A stretch of 64,000 nucleotides of DNA from Trichoplax adhaerens (GCF_000150275.1 NW_002060947.1:4206335-4270334); one strand, 5' to 3'; counted from the stretch's first letter, positions 24,656 through 37,800 are shown. Made by a program: numbers and translations. The notes: generated from the letters alone by a model not told the origin.

Positions 24656-27600
24656 ATGGCTGACGAACTAGAGAGATTTCGTAAAGATTGGCTGCATGAA
24701 ATCGATCAGGGAGTTGAAAAAAATAGCAAGAATTTAAAGGAATTAGGCAGTACAACATCAGAAGTTGGCTCAGCTAAATTTTCACAAAGTTTACAGGATA
24801 TTGTTGGCACCGTTTTACCCTATCGTCGCTATGAGCAATTGATCCATCAATCTTCTAGTAGTCATCAACAAGATTTATCCAGCAAGGATCAATTAGGTAA
24901 AAGGAAAGGAAAGACAGATGAAGTAATTGGTCGTAGGAAATTGCCTAAGCATGATTTTGTTAGCGCACTCATTGCAGATCTGGTAAGTATATAGTATGGA
25001 TTTCAAAGTCGGTTTTGCTCGTCGAAGCAGAGAGATTTTTTCACTCTTGCAGCTAGATGACCTAGTTGATATTCCCCACTATTTTATCCTTTAATAATGA
25101 AGAAATAACGAATCCAATCCAGTAATCAACTGTGTTATTTAGATAGGGTTTGGCTAGTGCTGATCTTCTTTTCGCGACTACAGATGTAAAAGTAAATTAG
25201 TTGCGCTCGTATCGAAATGTTTTTGTTAACTGGTTTAGCTATATAGCATGGATCTCCAGTAGTTCTGCAGGTTCACGAATATACTCGTAGTCGATCAAGG
25301 TTCCCTTCATGCTGACTAGTTTAGGTTAAGCAATGATCAATCCAATTTAATTCTATATGTGGAAAGACAAAGTTGAAAATAAACCCAATAGATGAGTATA
25401 ACAGCAAGGCACAATATAGAGCACTAGATTAGTTATTAAAAATTGCCTAACCATCACTCTCATCACTTATAAATTCGAGTACAGCAAGACATTTTTGGAC
25501 TTTACAACTGCAATAAATCAACATTCCCTTCGATACTGTATCACTTAAGAAAAAGAAAAATATAAAAGGATAAATTTTACTCGTAGCCCTACAACTAGAG
25601 AAGGTTACCATTCCTCCATTATTGCCTGGTAGTAGAAACTTTTCGATAAAATAAAAGAAAGAGGAAGAGAAGTCTCTGCTAGTGGTACTGTATTATTAAT
25701 TAATTATAATTCTTGGAGTAATGATGAATCCAACTTAGTCAGCTGGTAACCCTGAAATTATAGTACATCAACAGTCCTCCATCAGTACGTAAGCAATGAT
25801 GAATCCTATTTAATTTACCATAAAATTTTTTCTATTGCATGAATCTGTTAACTCTTTTATTGCCAATCTTGTACATGAAAGTCAACCGTACTCTTGTGGA
25901 GAGAAAATAGATTTTTTTTATTAGTACTCTCAGTCTTTATCTTCAGTCAGACTTATAAAGTCAATTCTAGCTCTTAAAGCTGCAAGGTAATCTGACCTAA
26001 AAGTCGATAATACTAAAATGCAAGTAATTTAGATTCCCACAGTAAACAAATCAAACTGCAGGTTGGTGTTTTTACGCAGGCTTTAGATTTGTGATAGGAG
26101 CTCTTAAAATTAACCAATCGAAAAAATTTCTCCTAACACAGTATTCCCATTACTTAACCTCTTGTTATTTTTTAATTCAATCATCAACAGTTGCCATAAC
26201 CTACGTAATTCGTACTCTCGGGCTAATTATTTACAACATGACGATAAACTTTCAAAAAATTGAATATTGCATGAGTGTATTTCTCCCTAGGACTGGAATG
26301 AATGAGTAAATTTACGTGTACCCCTACACGACAATACGTTAACTTATATGCCTAATATATTTTAGGACGAGGTTTATGCTTTGCCCTTTTTTGATCTTGA
26401 ATTACCCAAAGAACTTTGCTACCAAATATTCATATATCTCAGCTATCAAGATTTATGTCATTGTAGCCAGGTAAGACATGAATAAGATTTTACCATCTAG
26501 CAATAAGTAATCCACTTGATGGGTTGCATTAGTGGTAATCATTTACAAATTGAGGTTACGTGCACGATGCATAGTGCATATATAATATTATTGGTATCTC
26601 ATATCAACCTTATTGCTATCTTAACCGTTTCTTCATCTATAAAATAGCAAATAACTCTACGGATCGATTTTAATAGGTTAGTAAAAGTTGGAGGTCTCTA
26701 GCTGATGATGACGCCTTATGGCACAACTTATGTATAAAGTTTGGATTTACTGATCAAGATAATACAAGCGAGTCAACTGAAGACCCACTAGAAGGGTAAA
26801 TACTGTTGCTATTAACCAGTATACAGTACTAAAACAGAAACAGCTGTAAAATGACCAGATAAAATAGTTCCAATTAAAAATTTAATCAAGTACGCTAAAA
26901 GAAAAGATTATTCAAATTTTTGCTTGTTCATTTCAATATACTAAAACTAAAATATTCATTTATCCTAAAACAAAAATACACGCAGTTCATCTACATTTGA
27001 AGGCAGCTACTGGAAATCGATTATGCGAAAGAATATTACTTCTCAACGAAGACTCAGGAAACATTGGAGGGTAACTGCTAATATTGTAACAAAGTAATTA
27101 TTACCATTATAAATAACAGATGGGGTAAATTTACAGGAACGAATATGCAAAGTCCAAGAATTTGAAAATACTCTTGGAGGCGTTTTATGTTCAGTGGCAT
27201 TATCCGACAATCATCTATTAGCAGGGTAAAATCACGACTTTATGTCATAATATATTTTCTGTAAGCTCGTAAGGAAATGAAAAGCGATTGACACAATATT
27301 TTAAATGTAGCTATGGCCTAGGTGAAGTCAAATTGTATAATATCCATGATGCAGAGTTTGTTCGTACCTTTAATCCTATTCACCCCACTTTTGACTATGA
27401 TGAAGATGGAATCATTGACAAAAGGTCTCCTGTTAATTGTGCAGCAATTAGCGGAAATTTAATTGCTACTGGACTTCGATATGGTACTTTCTAAATAAAT
27501 AATTTAATGTGGCATTCCTAATTACAGGCAAATTGTAATGATTGATTATTTGACTGATTCTATGTATTAAATACATTCTTCAGGTAGTGTAGATATATGG

Positions 27601-29333
27601 CATATTGACTACGGTCCAACGCCAATTCATCATTATAAATTAGAAGATTCTGTAAGTAATATAGCAATCGAGACTGAAAGGGACTTAGTAGTTGCTAGCT
27701 CAAGCAATAATTCCGTAAGAGCCGATATTTCAGACATGAACGGCCAATGGCAACTAGCAACTTCGTTTGATTTGTCTCATAATGTAAGTTGCAAACTGTA
27801 GTAAAACCTTGATATTATTTTATGATTGATACAATGATGGATAGCTCATGTTTATAAAATTTCAACTAAAATGATACTCTCATTTATTGTATTCATTGTA
27901 ACGTTTACACCTTTCCACTATAAATCTTTCTAGATTACCAATTTAAAAATATCCGGTAATAAAGATGGCCTCCCAATAGTCGTTGCATCTTGTAAAGATG
28001 CCATTGTAATTCATGGATTCGATTCTGCAGATTCATCGATAACACTAGAAAAACTATATGGTGCTAAAATTACCAGCTTAGATGTAGCAGATGATTTTCT
28101 CGCCTGTGGTATTAGTCAACTAGGCTTCGAAATTCCTTCTGAGGCCCATAAGGTAATGGATAGACAACTATTTTGACATAATAAAGCCAGGGCTTATAAG
28201 TAATATCCTGCGGCATCATATCAAAAGCATTTTCAAGTTTAGTGAACTTTTCCTCAATGTATAATAACAGTTGTAACTTTTGACTTACACATAGCTCAAA
28301 ATATTTTCCCTCCATACTGGAAAAATAACAAGTGTATTAAAGGGACACTTTGGAGATATCACATGTATAAACGTTTCAGAATATAAATCAAATTCGATCA
28401 TCACTGGTTCTTCCGACTGCAAGTAGGCTATCCTCTCATTTCACTGGCCATAGAAATTGTTACAATCTTACATCGTTATAACACTAACGCTATAAGTTTA
28501 TATTAAATACAGAAAAATGTTTGCGCTTCTATTTCTATTTAACAGGGTTCGAATATACGATCTTCGCTCTGAAAAGCCTGTCAATACTTTTCGGGGTAGT
28601 AGATCAAAAATTAATACTGTACAATCAGACGATGTAAAAGCCGTAAGCGGTTGGTAAGTTAACTATTTTCTGAATAACCTGTCGGTTTGATTATAAATAT
28701 ATATATAATTATTGATCATTTTTTGCGTGCACATAACTCACTCATTAATTTTGTACCAATTTTTGTAGTGAAAACGGTAAAGTATCAGTATGGGATAGGC
28801 GAATGTCTGCTTTATTATGGGAAACTTCATTCTCGTATGATAATAATAGGCATAATAATCGTCTTATAACCAAATACACATATATTTGATATGTTATTAT
28901 TTCAACGTGTTAATACTTGGTCCTTTTCATAATTTAGATTCCCTATAAAATATTGTCACTTTAATACCTCATGCCTAGTTTTCGCTAATATTCCTGAAGA
29001 AGAATGTCAAGCTGAATCACCAATTGATGATATTGTATGGAATAGGAGGTTAGTAGGTGGTATGTAAACCCCGTTGTAGTTTTGGAATAATATTCTCTGG
29101 CTTAAAATTGTTAATTCTTAATTATTTGGAGTCACTCGGTGAATAGTTAATCCAGTTTAAGCTAAGATCATTTATTTTTCAGAAACAGAGGTAGACTAAG
29201 GTTACTCGATTTTTCGTCTGACGAGTATCAACCAGAGGAGATTGGTTTACCTTCCATCTGCTCATCTAAATACGATGAACCAATAGGATACAATTACAAT
29301 ATTCATTTGATGACACCATATGATCAAATCTGA
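24656..29333 (+). CDS. FBXW8: FBXW8 homolog, F-box/WD-repeat substrate receptor of the CUL7 ligase
   Basis: FBXW8 bridges SKP1 and CUL7 and recruits substrates through its WD repeats. Thirteen exons join in phase: 24656-24982, 26366-26470, 26677-26795, 27007-27070, 27137-27225, 27311-27483, 27584-27783, 27934-28152, 28295-28422, 28546-28653, 28769-28834, 28938-29048 and 29183-29333, giving about 619 residues (human 598). Exon 1 is a charged N-terminus opening MADELERFRKDWLHEID. Exons 2-3 form the F-box at about residues 112-165 (LELPKELCYQIFIYLSYQDL, then CSQVSKSWRSLADDDALWHN). The rest is a WD propeller: GLGEVKLYNIHDAEFVRTFN, GSVDIWHIDYGPTPIHHYKL, LKGHFGDITCINVSEYKSNS, VRIYDLRSEKPVNTF, GKVSVWDRRMSALLWETS. 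The ending GYNYNIHLMTPYDQI parallels the vertebrate C-terminus. It converges on SELENOH. Confidence 0.95.
24983..26365 (+). other. FBXW8 intron 1
   Basis: This 1.38 kb intron starts gtaagt and ends ttttag. It holds loosely repeated phrases (aatgatgaatcc, ccaatttaattctatatg, acagcaaga) suggesting a strongly decayed repeat. A plus-strand open frame at 26091-26309 has no recognisable domain and lies inside the intron. Nothing else is seen. Confidence 0.5.
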
Positions 29334-29987
29334 AAAAGTTGCTTATTAGTTCTCTCATACGAAAGATTGAAAAGAGCTATTCCTACGTTGATATACAACG
29401 ACTCTTTTCGAGCAAATTATCCTTCGGGCATGGAATTAAAGCCAATAACCTTGTAAATTTTATTGCAATATCTTAGAAATCCTTACATTAGCTACATTTG
29501 TTGTAAAATTATACGACTGCAGCTTTATTATGTAAGCCATATGAAAAGTGTATTGTATAAAGAACGACTTTGATGTAAAAACGAATTAAGCCTGCTAAAA
29601 TAATGTATTATATGCTGCAAACAAGAATTTGCTACAATACTAGTTTTAATTATTTTAACTCATTTCACTTCACTATCACATGCATTATAAATCATCAAAA
29701 TTCCTAACGAGGAAACGATTTCCTTTGCATCAGGATTTATCAATAGCTGCAATTATAGTGAAACTTATTCGAGTTTTGTTGTAGCTTTTATATCTTGATA
29801 CAGACGCAGTATTTATATCACGTAAATTTTTTATACTGCAAGTAACCAGAAAATATTTTTAAGTAAAACATGATGGGAGATTAAAACTGCTCTAGAAATT
29901 ATGCTATACAGCATTGCGAACCCAAAAATAAAAATGTAATTGGATTGAATAATAACTTTGCTTTTGCTGAAGTTCATAATAATCTTA
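29334..29987. other. Convergent 3' region of FBXW8 and SELENOH
   Basis: This 654 bp interval must carry both 3' UTRs. On the minus strand it is the place where the SECIS element required for the SELENOH UGA should lie, if it is not further away. I found no sequence that satisfies the full SECIS core with confidence; one weak candidate is listed separately. No gene is seen. Confidence 0.55.
29687..29740 (-). promoter_or_regulatory. Weak candidate SECIS-like hairpin downstream of SELENOH
   Basis: On the minus strand, ATAAATC (29740-29734) can pair perfectly with GATTTAT (29693-29687), enclosing a segment that starts C-TGAT and ends TGAT next to the stem. This places two UGAU words opposite each other as in a SECIS quartet. 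However the expected long second helix and an unpaired AA in the apical loop are not clear; the interior can instead fold as small GGAAA/TTTCC or TTCCT/AGGAA hairpins. The position, about 250 bases after the stop, is suitable. Treat as a hypothesis only. Confidence 0.2.
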
Positions 29988-31073
29988 TTATTTGGCAGTG
30001 GTAGTTTGTATTGCTTCCTTAGCAGCTTTGATGATGACGTCAGGGTCTGGAAATTTTAACTTTCTTGGAGGACCCAGCTTGATGCCACTCCAAAGGAGTA
30101 TCTCTAAAATTCAATTATATTCATCGTTTAAAAATGTAAAATTTAGACTTAGTCAACATTAACTTATTGCAGTTATAAGTATTAGCTTTTCAATGGTTTC
30201 AAAATTATTTTTATACTAACTATCGCCATCTTCCTTTGACAGGTAACATTCAAAACTTCCACGACGAGGCTTCTCAGGGTTGACTTGGCTTTCTATCTTT
30301 GGAAATGCCGTTTGCAGGGCTTTCACAAGCTCGTCGCTTTTACGTTGATATACGCGTCAGGACATGCTAATAAACAAGAATACATAACCTTAGTTTTAGA
30401 GGTCTTTTCACGACCCTAAATCCACACATACGCGTACAAATATCCATAAGAGTTGTCCGCATGTTCCATATGTTACTCGGTAGTAATCGCATGAAAATAA
30501 CTGAATAGATTACAATAATATTATTCTTAAATATTGAATTGAAGAATAAGCAAGAACATGTCATACTGTACCCCATTGCTGCACAATTATATAATTATAT
30601 CTAGTACCTAATGTCGAGGATAAAGTTATCATGGTTGTCATAATGGAACCTAATGAGTATATACTGTAGTCATACTGTATTACATCTAGGCAAAGCTGAC
30701 GATAGAGTGCAGGATAGGATACCAGAATGATTTATAATGAGGAATTTTTTTAATATTTTCGTAGGCATGGGATAATGTCTTACTAATTATATAAACTTTT
30801 CGTGTTGGTGATGAGGTTACTAAGCATGCCAGAATAAGAAGAATCATTTAGCAAATTGCTATGTCTTGTTATTGAATTATACCTACAGAGGGTAATTTTA
30901 ACAGGTTAAGGAAGTCAAGAAGGGTTGAATCCTTACCATCTTTCAATGATAAATTGCCCGTTAGTTTGAACTTTCGTCCGTTTCCTTTTTTTACCAGTCT
31001 CTCCTATATCATCGCTCGCTGCAGTATCTTTACGAGCAACTTTTTCTCCAACCTTTCTTTTCTTCGGTGGCAT
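29988..31073 (-). CDS. SELENOH: Selenoprotein H with in-frame UGA (selenocysteine)
   Basis: Selenoprotein H is a small nuclear thioredoxin-fold redox protein. Three exons: 31073-30937, 30366-30221 and 30103-29988, phases 2 and 1, total 132 residues (human 122). Exon 1 encodes a lysine/arginine-rich nuclear-type N-terminus (MPPKKRKV, GKKRKRTK) and ends in NGQFIIER plus the first two bases of a Cys codon. Exon 2 completes the Cys and reads C-M-S-(UGA)-R-V-Y; the TGA is at 30359-30357, residue 49, so Cys46 and Sec49 form the CxxU motif of the family. It goes on with KSDELVKALQTAFP and VNPEKPRRGSFECYL. Exon 3 carries LLWSGIKLGPPRKLKFPDPD and stops TAA. The match to the vertebrate protein on both sides of the UGA is strong, so the TGA must be recoded rather than a stop. 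A SECIS was not firmly located. Confidence 0.93.
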
Positions 31074-32215
31074 AACAACTTTGAGGATTATTTAAGATCT
31101 GAAAGCAATATAGTGCGAAAGTAGTCAATCATATACATTGTAATTGAATATCTTGACTGCGAGGGAAAGGCTTGAAAAAGGCATTATTCTACTTTCGTAG
31201 TGCATCTCATTGAATTAAAACAAGTTGTAAGCATTTCATAGCAGTGCAGCAAATAGCTAAATCTATTTACAGCCAAAGTACAGTGGATAGATAATATCGA
31301 TCACACATGCTATCTATATGCTAATCTCTATTGGGTATTACTACTCTAGATACCACTCCAAAATAGGATTGGATTTTAGTTGCATTTCCAACTATAGTTA
31401 CTATTAGTATTTGATAGAGGAGTCAATTGCGAGGTGTAAAGTAGCTTACGTTTGCAGTTGCATTTTATCATAGTAATCTGTTAGGCTACCTTACCGGACA
31501 TTAGAACATTTTTACATACTGATTTATCGTTACATCGTACCTGTCAACAGCTTCTACAGTAGTACAGTAATTATAAAATTACAATTATATTAATTAATTA
31601 TAGGAGACTTGAAAGTCTACTGTGCGTTGTTCTATAAAGTCATTCCATTGCATTTCTACTGTATCTCTATCATCACATTAAAGTACTAGCAAGCTTGTAA
31701 ATCTAATGTTCTATTAAGGCATTCTACATCTAGAAAGGGCAATATGAATTTTCACTGCAACTATGAGTATCTGGTACAATTTCTCATATTAAGTAGCTCT
31801 TAAAAATCTCTATCATCGTATTACACTTCTAGTAGCAGCCCTTGGATATCTACTGTTCATGTATTCTTACGTTCTTCTATATCGAGAAATAAGCAACATG
31901 AGTTTTTCAAAGAGTAGTTTAAAGGCCATATTTATCTTCTATTGTATGTCATCATGATACTCCTCTACTAAATTGTTCAATGTGAAGAAAATAGCAAATG
32001 AGTTTCTGCATGAATAACTGGAGCAAATTGATCATTTTAAGTTGAGCAATGATTGATCACTATCTTTGCATCATGAATAATTCAATATTAAGTTGCTGTC
32101 CACAACCTCTACCTCGTGTTCAACGTAGTTCTAGACTTATAGAAGACTCTAGCTTGCTGCTCCCTATTTGATCATCTCATTCTACACATGGAAAAGGCGG
32201 CATGAGCTTCCACAG
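31074..32215. other. Intergenic region upstream of SELENOH
   Basis: The first part should hold the SELENOH promoter and 5' UTR. No gene is recognised. From about 31590 onward the sequence contains loose recurrences of phrases such as cattctac-tctagaaa, ttctactgtatctctatcat and ctactgt, suggesting old decayed repeats, but no unit can be defined. Confidence 0.4.
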
Positions 32216-32475
32216 AACGGTCTCTACTGTCACTAATTTCTTCATTTTAGCTGCTAACGTATTTTGTAGCCCATGTCTATGATCTCATTCTACGCCTAGA
32301 AAAGCATGATTTTCATAGGACGGTGATTATTATCTACTGTGACTAATTTTTTCATTTTAGGTGCTAACGTGTTTCGTACTCCATCAACACATTCTACTCC
32401 TTGAAAAGGCGGCATGAGCTTTGAAAGTGGTGACTACTGTAACTTGCTCATTTTAGCTACTAACGTATTTCAAAT
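32216..32475. repeat. Imperfect tandem repeat, about three copies of 80-110 bp
   Basis: The phrase tcattttagctgctaacgta recurs at about 32243, with variants tcattttaggtgctaacgtg near 32353 and tcattttagctactaacgta near 32449. Each is preceded by a 'tctactgt-actaattt' segment and followed by cattctac(t/g)cct-gaaaaggcggcatgagctt or a variant. The copies are diverged and end abruptly near 32475. Confidence 0.6.
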
Positions 32476-32839
32476 CGAGGACAAACTACTAATCCAAATA
32501 GGAAATCTGTTTGTCATCGTTTATCATAGCTTCATCGATATTAATGAAAACATTAGTGCTAGATTTTGTCTACATACCAGTCGCAGCTATCTAATTTTAT
32601 CGATAAATTGGCCAAGATATCGTCGAAGATTGGATTTGCAGCTATTTTAGCTACCTGACAAACTATTGGGCCTCCAAGATCACGTTTTGATCTGGTTAAT
32701 TTTGGGAACGGATTGTAAACAAAATTCCTTTACACATGCGTGAGAGCACATCGCTGCTAAGCAACTGGTACAGCATATTTGAGCTCTTATCCTGAGATTG
32801 TGCAAGGTTAAGAGAAAATAAGAATAGTTGAATTAATTT

Positions 32840-33658
32840 AATGAATTAATGAGGGATTGATGAATTTAATTACTCGTACATTCAATTTAATAATATTGAT
32901 GAGGCAAGGTCCAGTATTGCTCAACGATAGTCATTTAGTATGGTTTTATTCAAGCAGTGAGTTCATTTACCGATTCGGATGACAAATTTATCTAAAAAGA
33001 TTTCAGCTAGTTCATAAAATGAAGTTTTGCCTTATGAAAGTCTACTGTGCATTATTTTGAAAGCATATGAGGATGTCTACAATTTTCTGTATACTGTATA
33101 CTTGTCTTTCATGGATGATCTGATTACGTATAAGCCATCCATTTCATCCAGATGTCATGCTATTAATGCTGTGAAGCTTAACCATGGACTACCGCTACTA
33201 AATATTACAAGGCATATTTAGTTCTCCATCGCTTAACAAACATTTCGGATATAATGAATTAATGAGGGATTGATGAATTTTAGTACTCGTAAATTCAATT
33301 TAATAATATTGATGAGGCAAGGTCCAACATTGCTCAACGATAGTCATTTAGTATGGTTTTATTCAAGCAGTGAGTTCATTTACCGATTCGGATGACAAAT
33401 TTATCTAAAATGATTTCAGCTAGTTCATAAAATGAAGTTTTGCCTTATGAAAGTCTACTGTGCATTATTTTGAAAGTATATGAGGATGTCTACAGTTTTC
33501 TATTTTCTTTATACTTGTCTTTCATGGATGATCTGATTACGTATAAGCCATCCATTTCATCCAGATGTCATGCTATTAATGCAGCGTAGCTTAACCATGG
33601 ACTATCGCTACTAAATATCACAAGGCATATTTAGTTCTCCATCGCTTAACAAACATTT
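32840..33658. repeat. Direct tandem duplication of a 414 bp segment
   Basis: Two adjacent copies, 32840-33253 and 33254-33658, both start atgaattaatgagggattga and run through gcaaggtcca, gatagtcatttagtatggtt, ttcatttaccgattcggatg, ccatccatttcatccagatg and end ctccatcgcttaacaaacat. They differ by scattered substitutions and a few short indels. A 64-codon open frame in copy 1 (33027-33221) is interrupted in copy 2, so it is not a conserved gene. Confidence 0.93.
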
Positions 33659-34460
33659 AGGTCTACTTAATCACTTTTAACCATCCATGAAATGATGGAT
33701 GACATACTTGTATCAAATCAGACATGATAAAACTCAAACACTTTTAATACTATTTCCCTTCCAGGAATGCTTTCCAAAGAATGGAGAAAATCCTCTACAG
33801 CTAGACCGAAAGTATGAGCTATAAGGCTCTTTCAACAAAAGTTACTAGCCAAACATACTTTAAGGATGAAAAAGTAGAACCAAAATATTCGTAAAATTAT
33901 CAAAACTGGAGTGTTAACATTCTACTTTGCAAGATGTATGCAAATACTATCATACGTAGATTTAGACGACGGTGATTCATAGAATGATACCTATAGAAGC
34001 ATATAGTAAATTAATTTTACGTGAGTGATTCTCATCGACGAAAATTAAGGACTGTTAGCCTACACCAATAAGAATTACTAGCTAGAAAACGTTGATCAGA
34101 AATATCTATAAGATTTCTATCTTACCACTACTGTATATATTTGCTATCATATACAAATATTTGGATGACGGCGATAAAATAGCACTGGAGATATTGAATT
34201 AATTATCGTCGAGTGATTTCATGAACGTATGATGGATAGACCAGTGATATACAGACTAAAATTAATTACTCCCTTTCAATTGATTCATTTAATGAAATCG
34301 CAATTTTAACATACTGTACAATACTAATAGTTATCCTCGTTGTGTTTCCACGCTTAGTTGTTAACGTTGGCACGAGGGACTTTGATGCACTTCACCTAGT
34401 AGACTTACTAAAAATCACTTTTTATTTAGGACTTACTGCATTTAAATAGTATAGCTGCAA

Positions 34461-34836
34461 TACTATATTATACTTATCTATCACAACACATTAGAGATGC
34501 AGTACTATACAACAAGTTGTTGTATTCTTACATACATAATAATCCTCAGCGTAGGAATAAAAACATGTTAAACACGTAAAGTATATTCGGAATAAGCTGA
34601 ATTATCATTTGATACTACAAATATAGTTGGATTAATACTATATTATACTTATCTTAGTAATTCATTACCTTATCTATCGCAACACATTAGGGATGTAGTA
34701 GTGTACAACAGGTTATTGTATTCTTACATATATAATAATCCTCAGTGTAGGAATAAAAACATGTTAAACACGTAAAATATATTCGGGATAAGCTGAATTA
34801 TCATTTGATACTACAAATATAGTTGGATTAGTGTAA
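34461..34836. repeat. Tandem duplication including the 3' coding end of the PARP-like gene
   Basis: A segment beginning tactatattatacttatct occurs at 34461 and again at 34636. Both copies contain caacacatta, tgtattcttacata, taatcctcag, ataaaaacatgttaaacacg and then, on the minus strand, the last codons of the PARP-like gene. The functional 3' end is in the 34636 copy (stop at 34764). The 34461 copy contains a diverged duplicate of those codons at about 34580-34635, reading D-N-S-A-Y-S-E-Y-T-L-R-V instead of D-N-S-A-Y-P-E-Y-I-L-R-V. It is a partial, non-functional copy of the gene end. Confidence 0.88.
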
Positions 34837-37800
34837 TTATCAACAACAGAATGGATTCGTTCTGATTGACTTCCTGGGATAAGTGTTAAATTAGGCTTAT
34901 TCGAACTACTAATTCCTGCTTGAACATAGATACCCGTTAGAACGCGAGCTATTAATAGTGTATTACCATAAGTGAGTGATGTTTTTGCACGGACAGCAAA
35001 ATAAGTTCCTGTTCCAAGCATAGAACCTATAGAGCAAAGTAATGTAAAAAAAAAAGTCACCTACCGTTAGAATGACTTGAACTAACCTTGAATACAGATT
35101 GATAGCTATAGGCTAATGATAACAAAATAAGGGAGATTGTCACACTATACTAACACTACCAATTCCATCTTGATCTAACAACGTTAAACGTCTTAATAAC
35201 TAGCACATACACTTTTATTTAAAGCGCGGAATAATACATAGCATTAGTGTTATACTGCTTTATTTTCATTTCTAAAAATGCTCATTATTTCTACTACAAA
35301 ACTGCATTAGAGTAATAGCTGCATATTTTCGATATAATAATCTCGAAATATGTTCGTTTAATTTCAACCTCTGTATACAATATCAACGATATTCAACGAT
35401 CTCTAAACATGTTAATTCATTTCGATTACAATTTACGACCTTTAACATCTTAATTTGCCGGTACTTTTATTATTTAAACGACAACATACTGTATTATGCA
35501 TTACAATACAGCGACACTAAATTTATTAATAACTTCAATTTAACTGTAATATATGACATCAATAGAGGCAAACTACGATAATATCTCCTCAAACACGTTA
35601 ATTTATTTAATTTGACTATCATTTAGACGTTAGTGGTATGTTGCGATCACTAAAGACGTTAACTAGTTACTTTTATTTCACTGCCTTACAAAATTAACAA
35701 ACTAGAGGAAATATTTTACTGTTGTACAGTACAGTGTTATAATTATCATAATAGTGAATGATACTATCTCTAAACATGTTCGTTCAGCTTGACTAGAATT
35801 GGCTGCTTCAACTTTATGTAACATACCCGCAAAGCTCTTTATTGCATTAATTGTAAGCGAGGTATATGATCTTAATGGTATATTGAGATACCATAATCAC
35901 GAAACATATTATCCGCCTTAACCTAGCCGTAATACATGATAGGGTATATTCGATGTTGCGACCTTTAACTACGGTAATTGCTTTAATTGAGCCCAAATAG
36001 ATAACCTAAATTGTAGTACACACTACGACCTTCAAATATTTTAATTACCTTAATTTATAATATAGGGTGATTAATGGCAGTAATGGTATCTGGATGTGTT
36101 GCAACATTGCGACCTTTAAACATCTTAACTACTTCAATTCGACTCTAATAAGATATTACCCGTTCTAGCTACTTCAGTGCAACTTATAATTACATTTATA
36201 CATGTAAATAACATTAGTCCTAGATCAACAGGACTGTATCGAAATATTGAGTCTCAACTAACCAAATGATTTTCCTGAGTAGTCCCTATCAAAGCCCCTC
36301 TTACATATACCATCGATATTCGATCCTGCTGTACCGTGAAACAACAGCTTCTCAACTGGAGTGCCAGGTTTGTATTTCCGGATTGCATTTTCAACATCTT
36401 TTTTCATGATTTGATAGCGACGATACAAATTCCAGTTTTGAATACGTGTTATATTGCGAACACGAAGCCCAGTGAATCCAAGAAGACTTGTAATTTCACT
36501 TATTTCGTGTTGATTAGTAACATCAACAGCGTGATAATAACCATTAGTTGTTTCACCCATTTCATCCCAATACGGAGGTACAGTGATCTCGTCATCTATT
36601 TACAATATTAGATTGATTCATGACCATTTAAAAGTTTTTAAACTTTTCAACCGTTTTAATGGACAAATTTATACTGGCAGATACCCCCATTTATAGTACC
36701 GTATTTGCTAATACGTAGATGAGAAAGAGAGATTGATTTATCGACATATCGTCATCCCTGTCAAAAGTAGAGAATCAAATCTACTGTATCTTACTCACCG
36801 GTTGACATAAATCTTCCTATCGGATACTGTTTTCCAGAAACTGTCATAATCATGTTTTCATAGTCAATCGATTTTATTCCTGAATCGACCAAAAAAATCT
36901 TATTGGTCTTATCTTGGAGATAGGTTTCATAATTTTTAATGAGGTCATAATTCATCTTACTATCAAATTTAAATTTGGATTGACCAATAATGGCATACCA
37001 GGAAGTAGTTTTAGCTATCGCTACTTGTACTTCGTTAGCGGCTTTTTCTTTCAACCGTGAAGCAAATAACTTATGAATAGCTGATATCGCATTTAAGATA
37101 TCGGCTTCAAATCCATGAATTTTTATCATTTTATTTCGATGGTAATAGACTAGGATTGTATTATATTTGCACCAAAATTGTAATGCTATATAATGCCAAC
37201 GATTTAGGTCGATATCGACGAAGTAATCTTCGTCAGTAATTTGGTGGCACCTCCAAGTATCAGCACAATCATTCACAATTGATCGCATCCGGTCTATTTT
37301 ATAGCGATTCTGAGATGCGTAGATAATTTTTAAACCAAATTGGGGGTTTGCCATACTAAAAGTTATTTCCCAATGCAACTTTAGCTTCTTAATCTCTTGC
37401 CCTATCCATGTTGCAATCTCTTCCACTCGATCTCTTGAACTTAAGGCAAAATCAACACAATTCAATCTGGTCTTATCATCTTCGTGATTAAACAAGAATA
37501 ATTCAATCGCAAAGAGTATCTGGTGGATATACTCCGCGTTTAATTCTATACTTATTAATGGGAATGAAACAGAACGATCACCACTTGCATTAATATAGCT
37601 TAATAACTGACCCACACCGGTTAAACAGCCATATGGACATATCTGATATAAGTTACAATTGAGTTGAAAATTTGGCAAACACTGCAAAGTTTCCAATGTA
37701 TGCTGAGAATTACAATTGTCCATAACACCATCTAATGTCTCTAATTTGCGATGTTGATCACATAATACTGTTAAATCAATAATGGCATCGCTTGTAGCTG

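Noticed and set aside
32414-33221. Small plus-strand open frames in the duplicated segment
   Set aside because: The frame in copy 1 is not preserved in copy 2 and has no domain.
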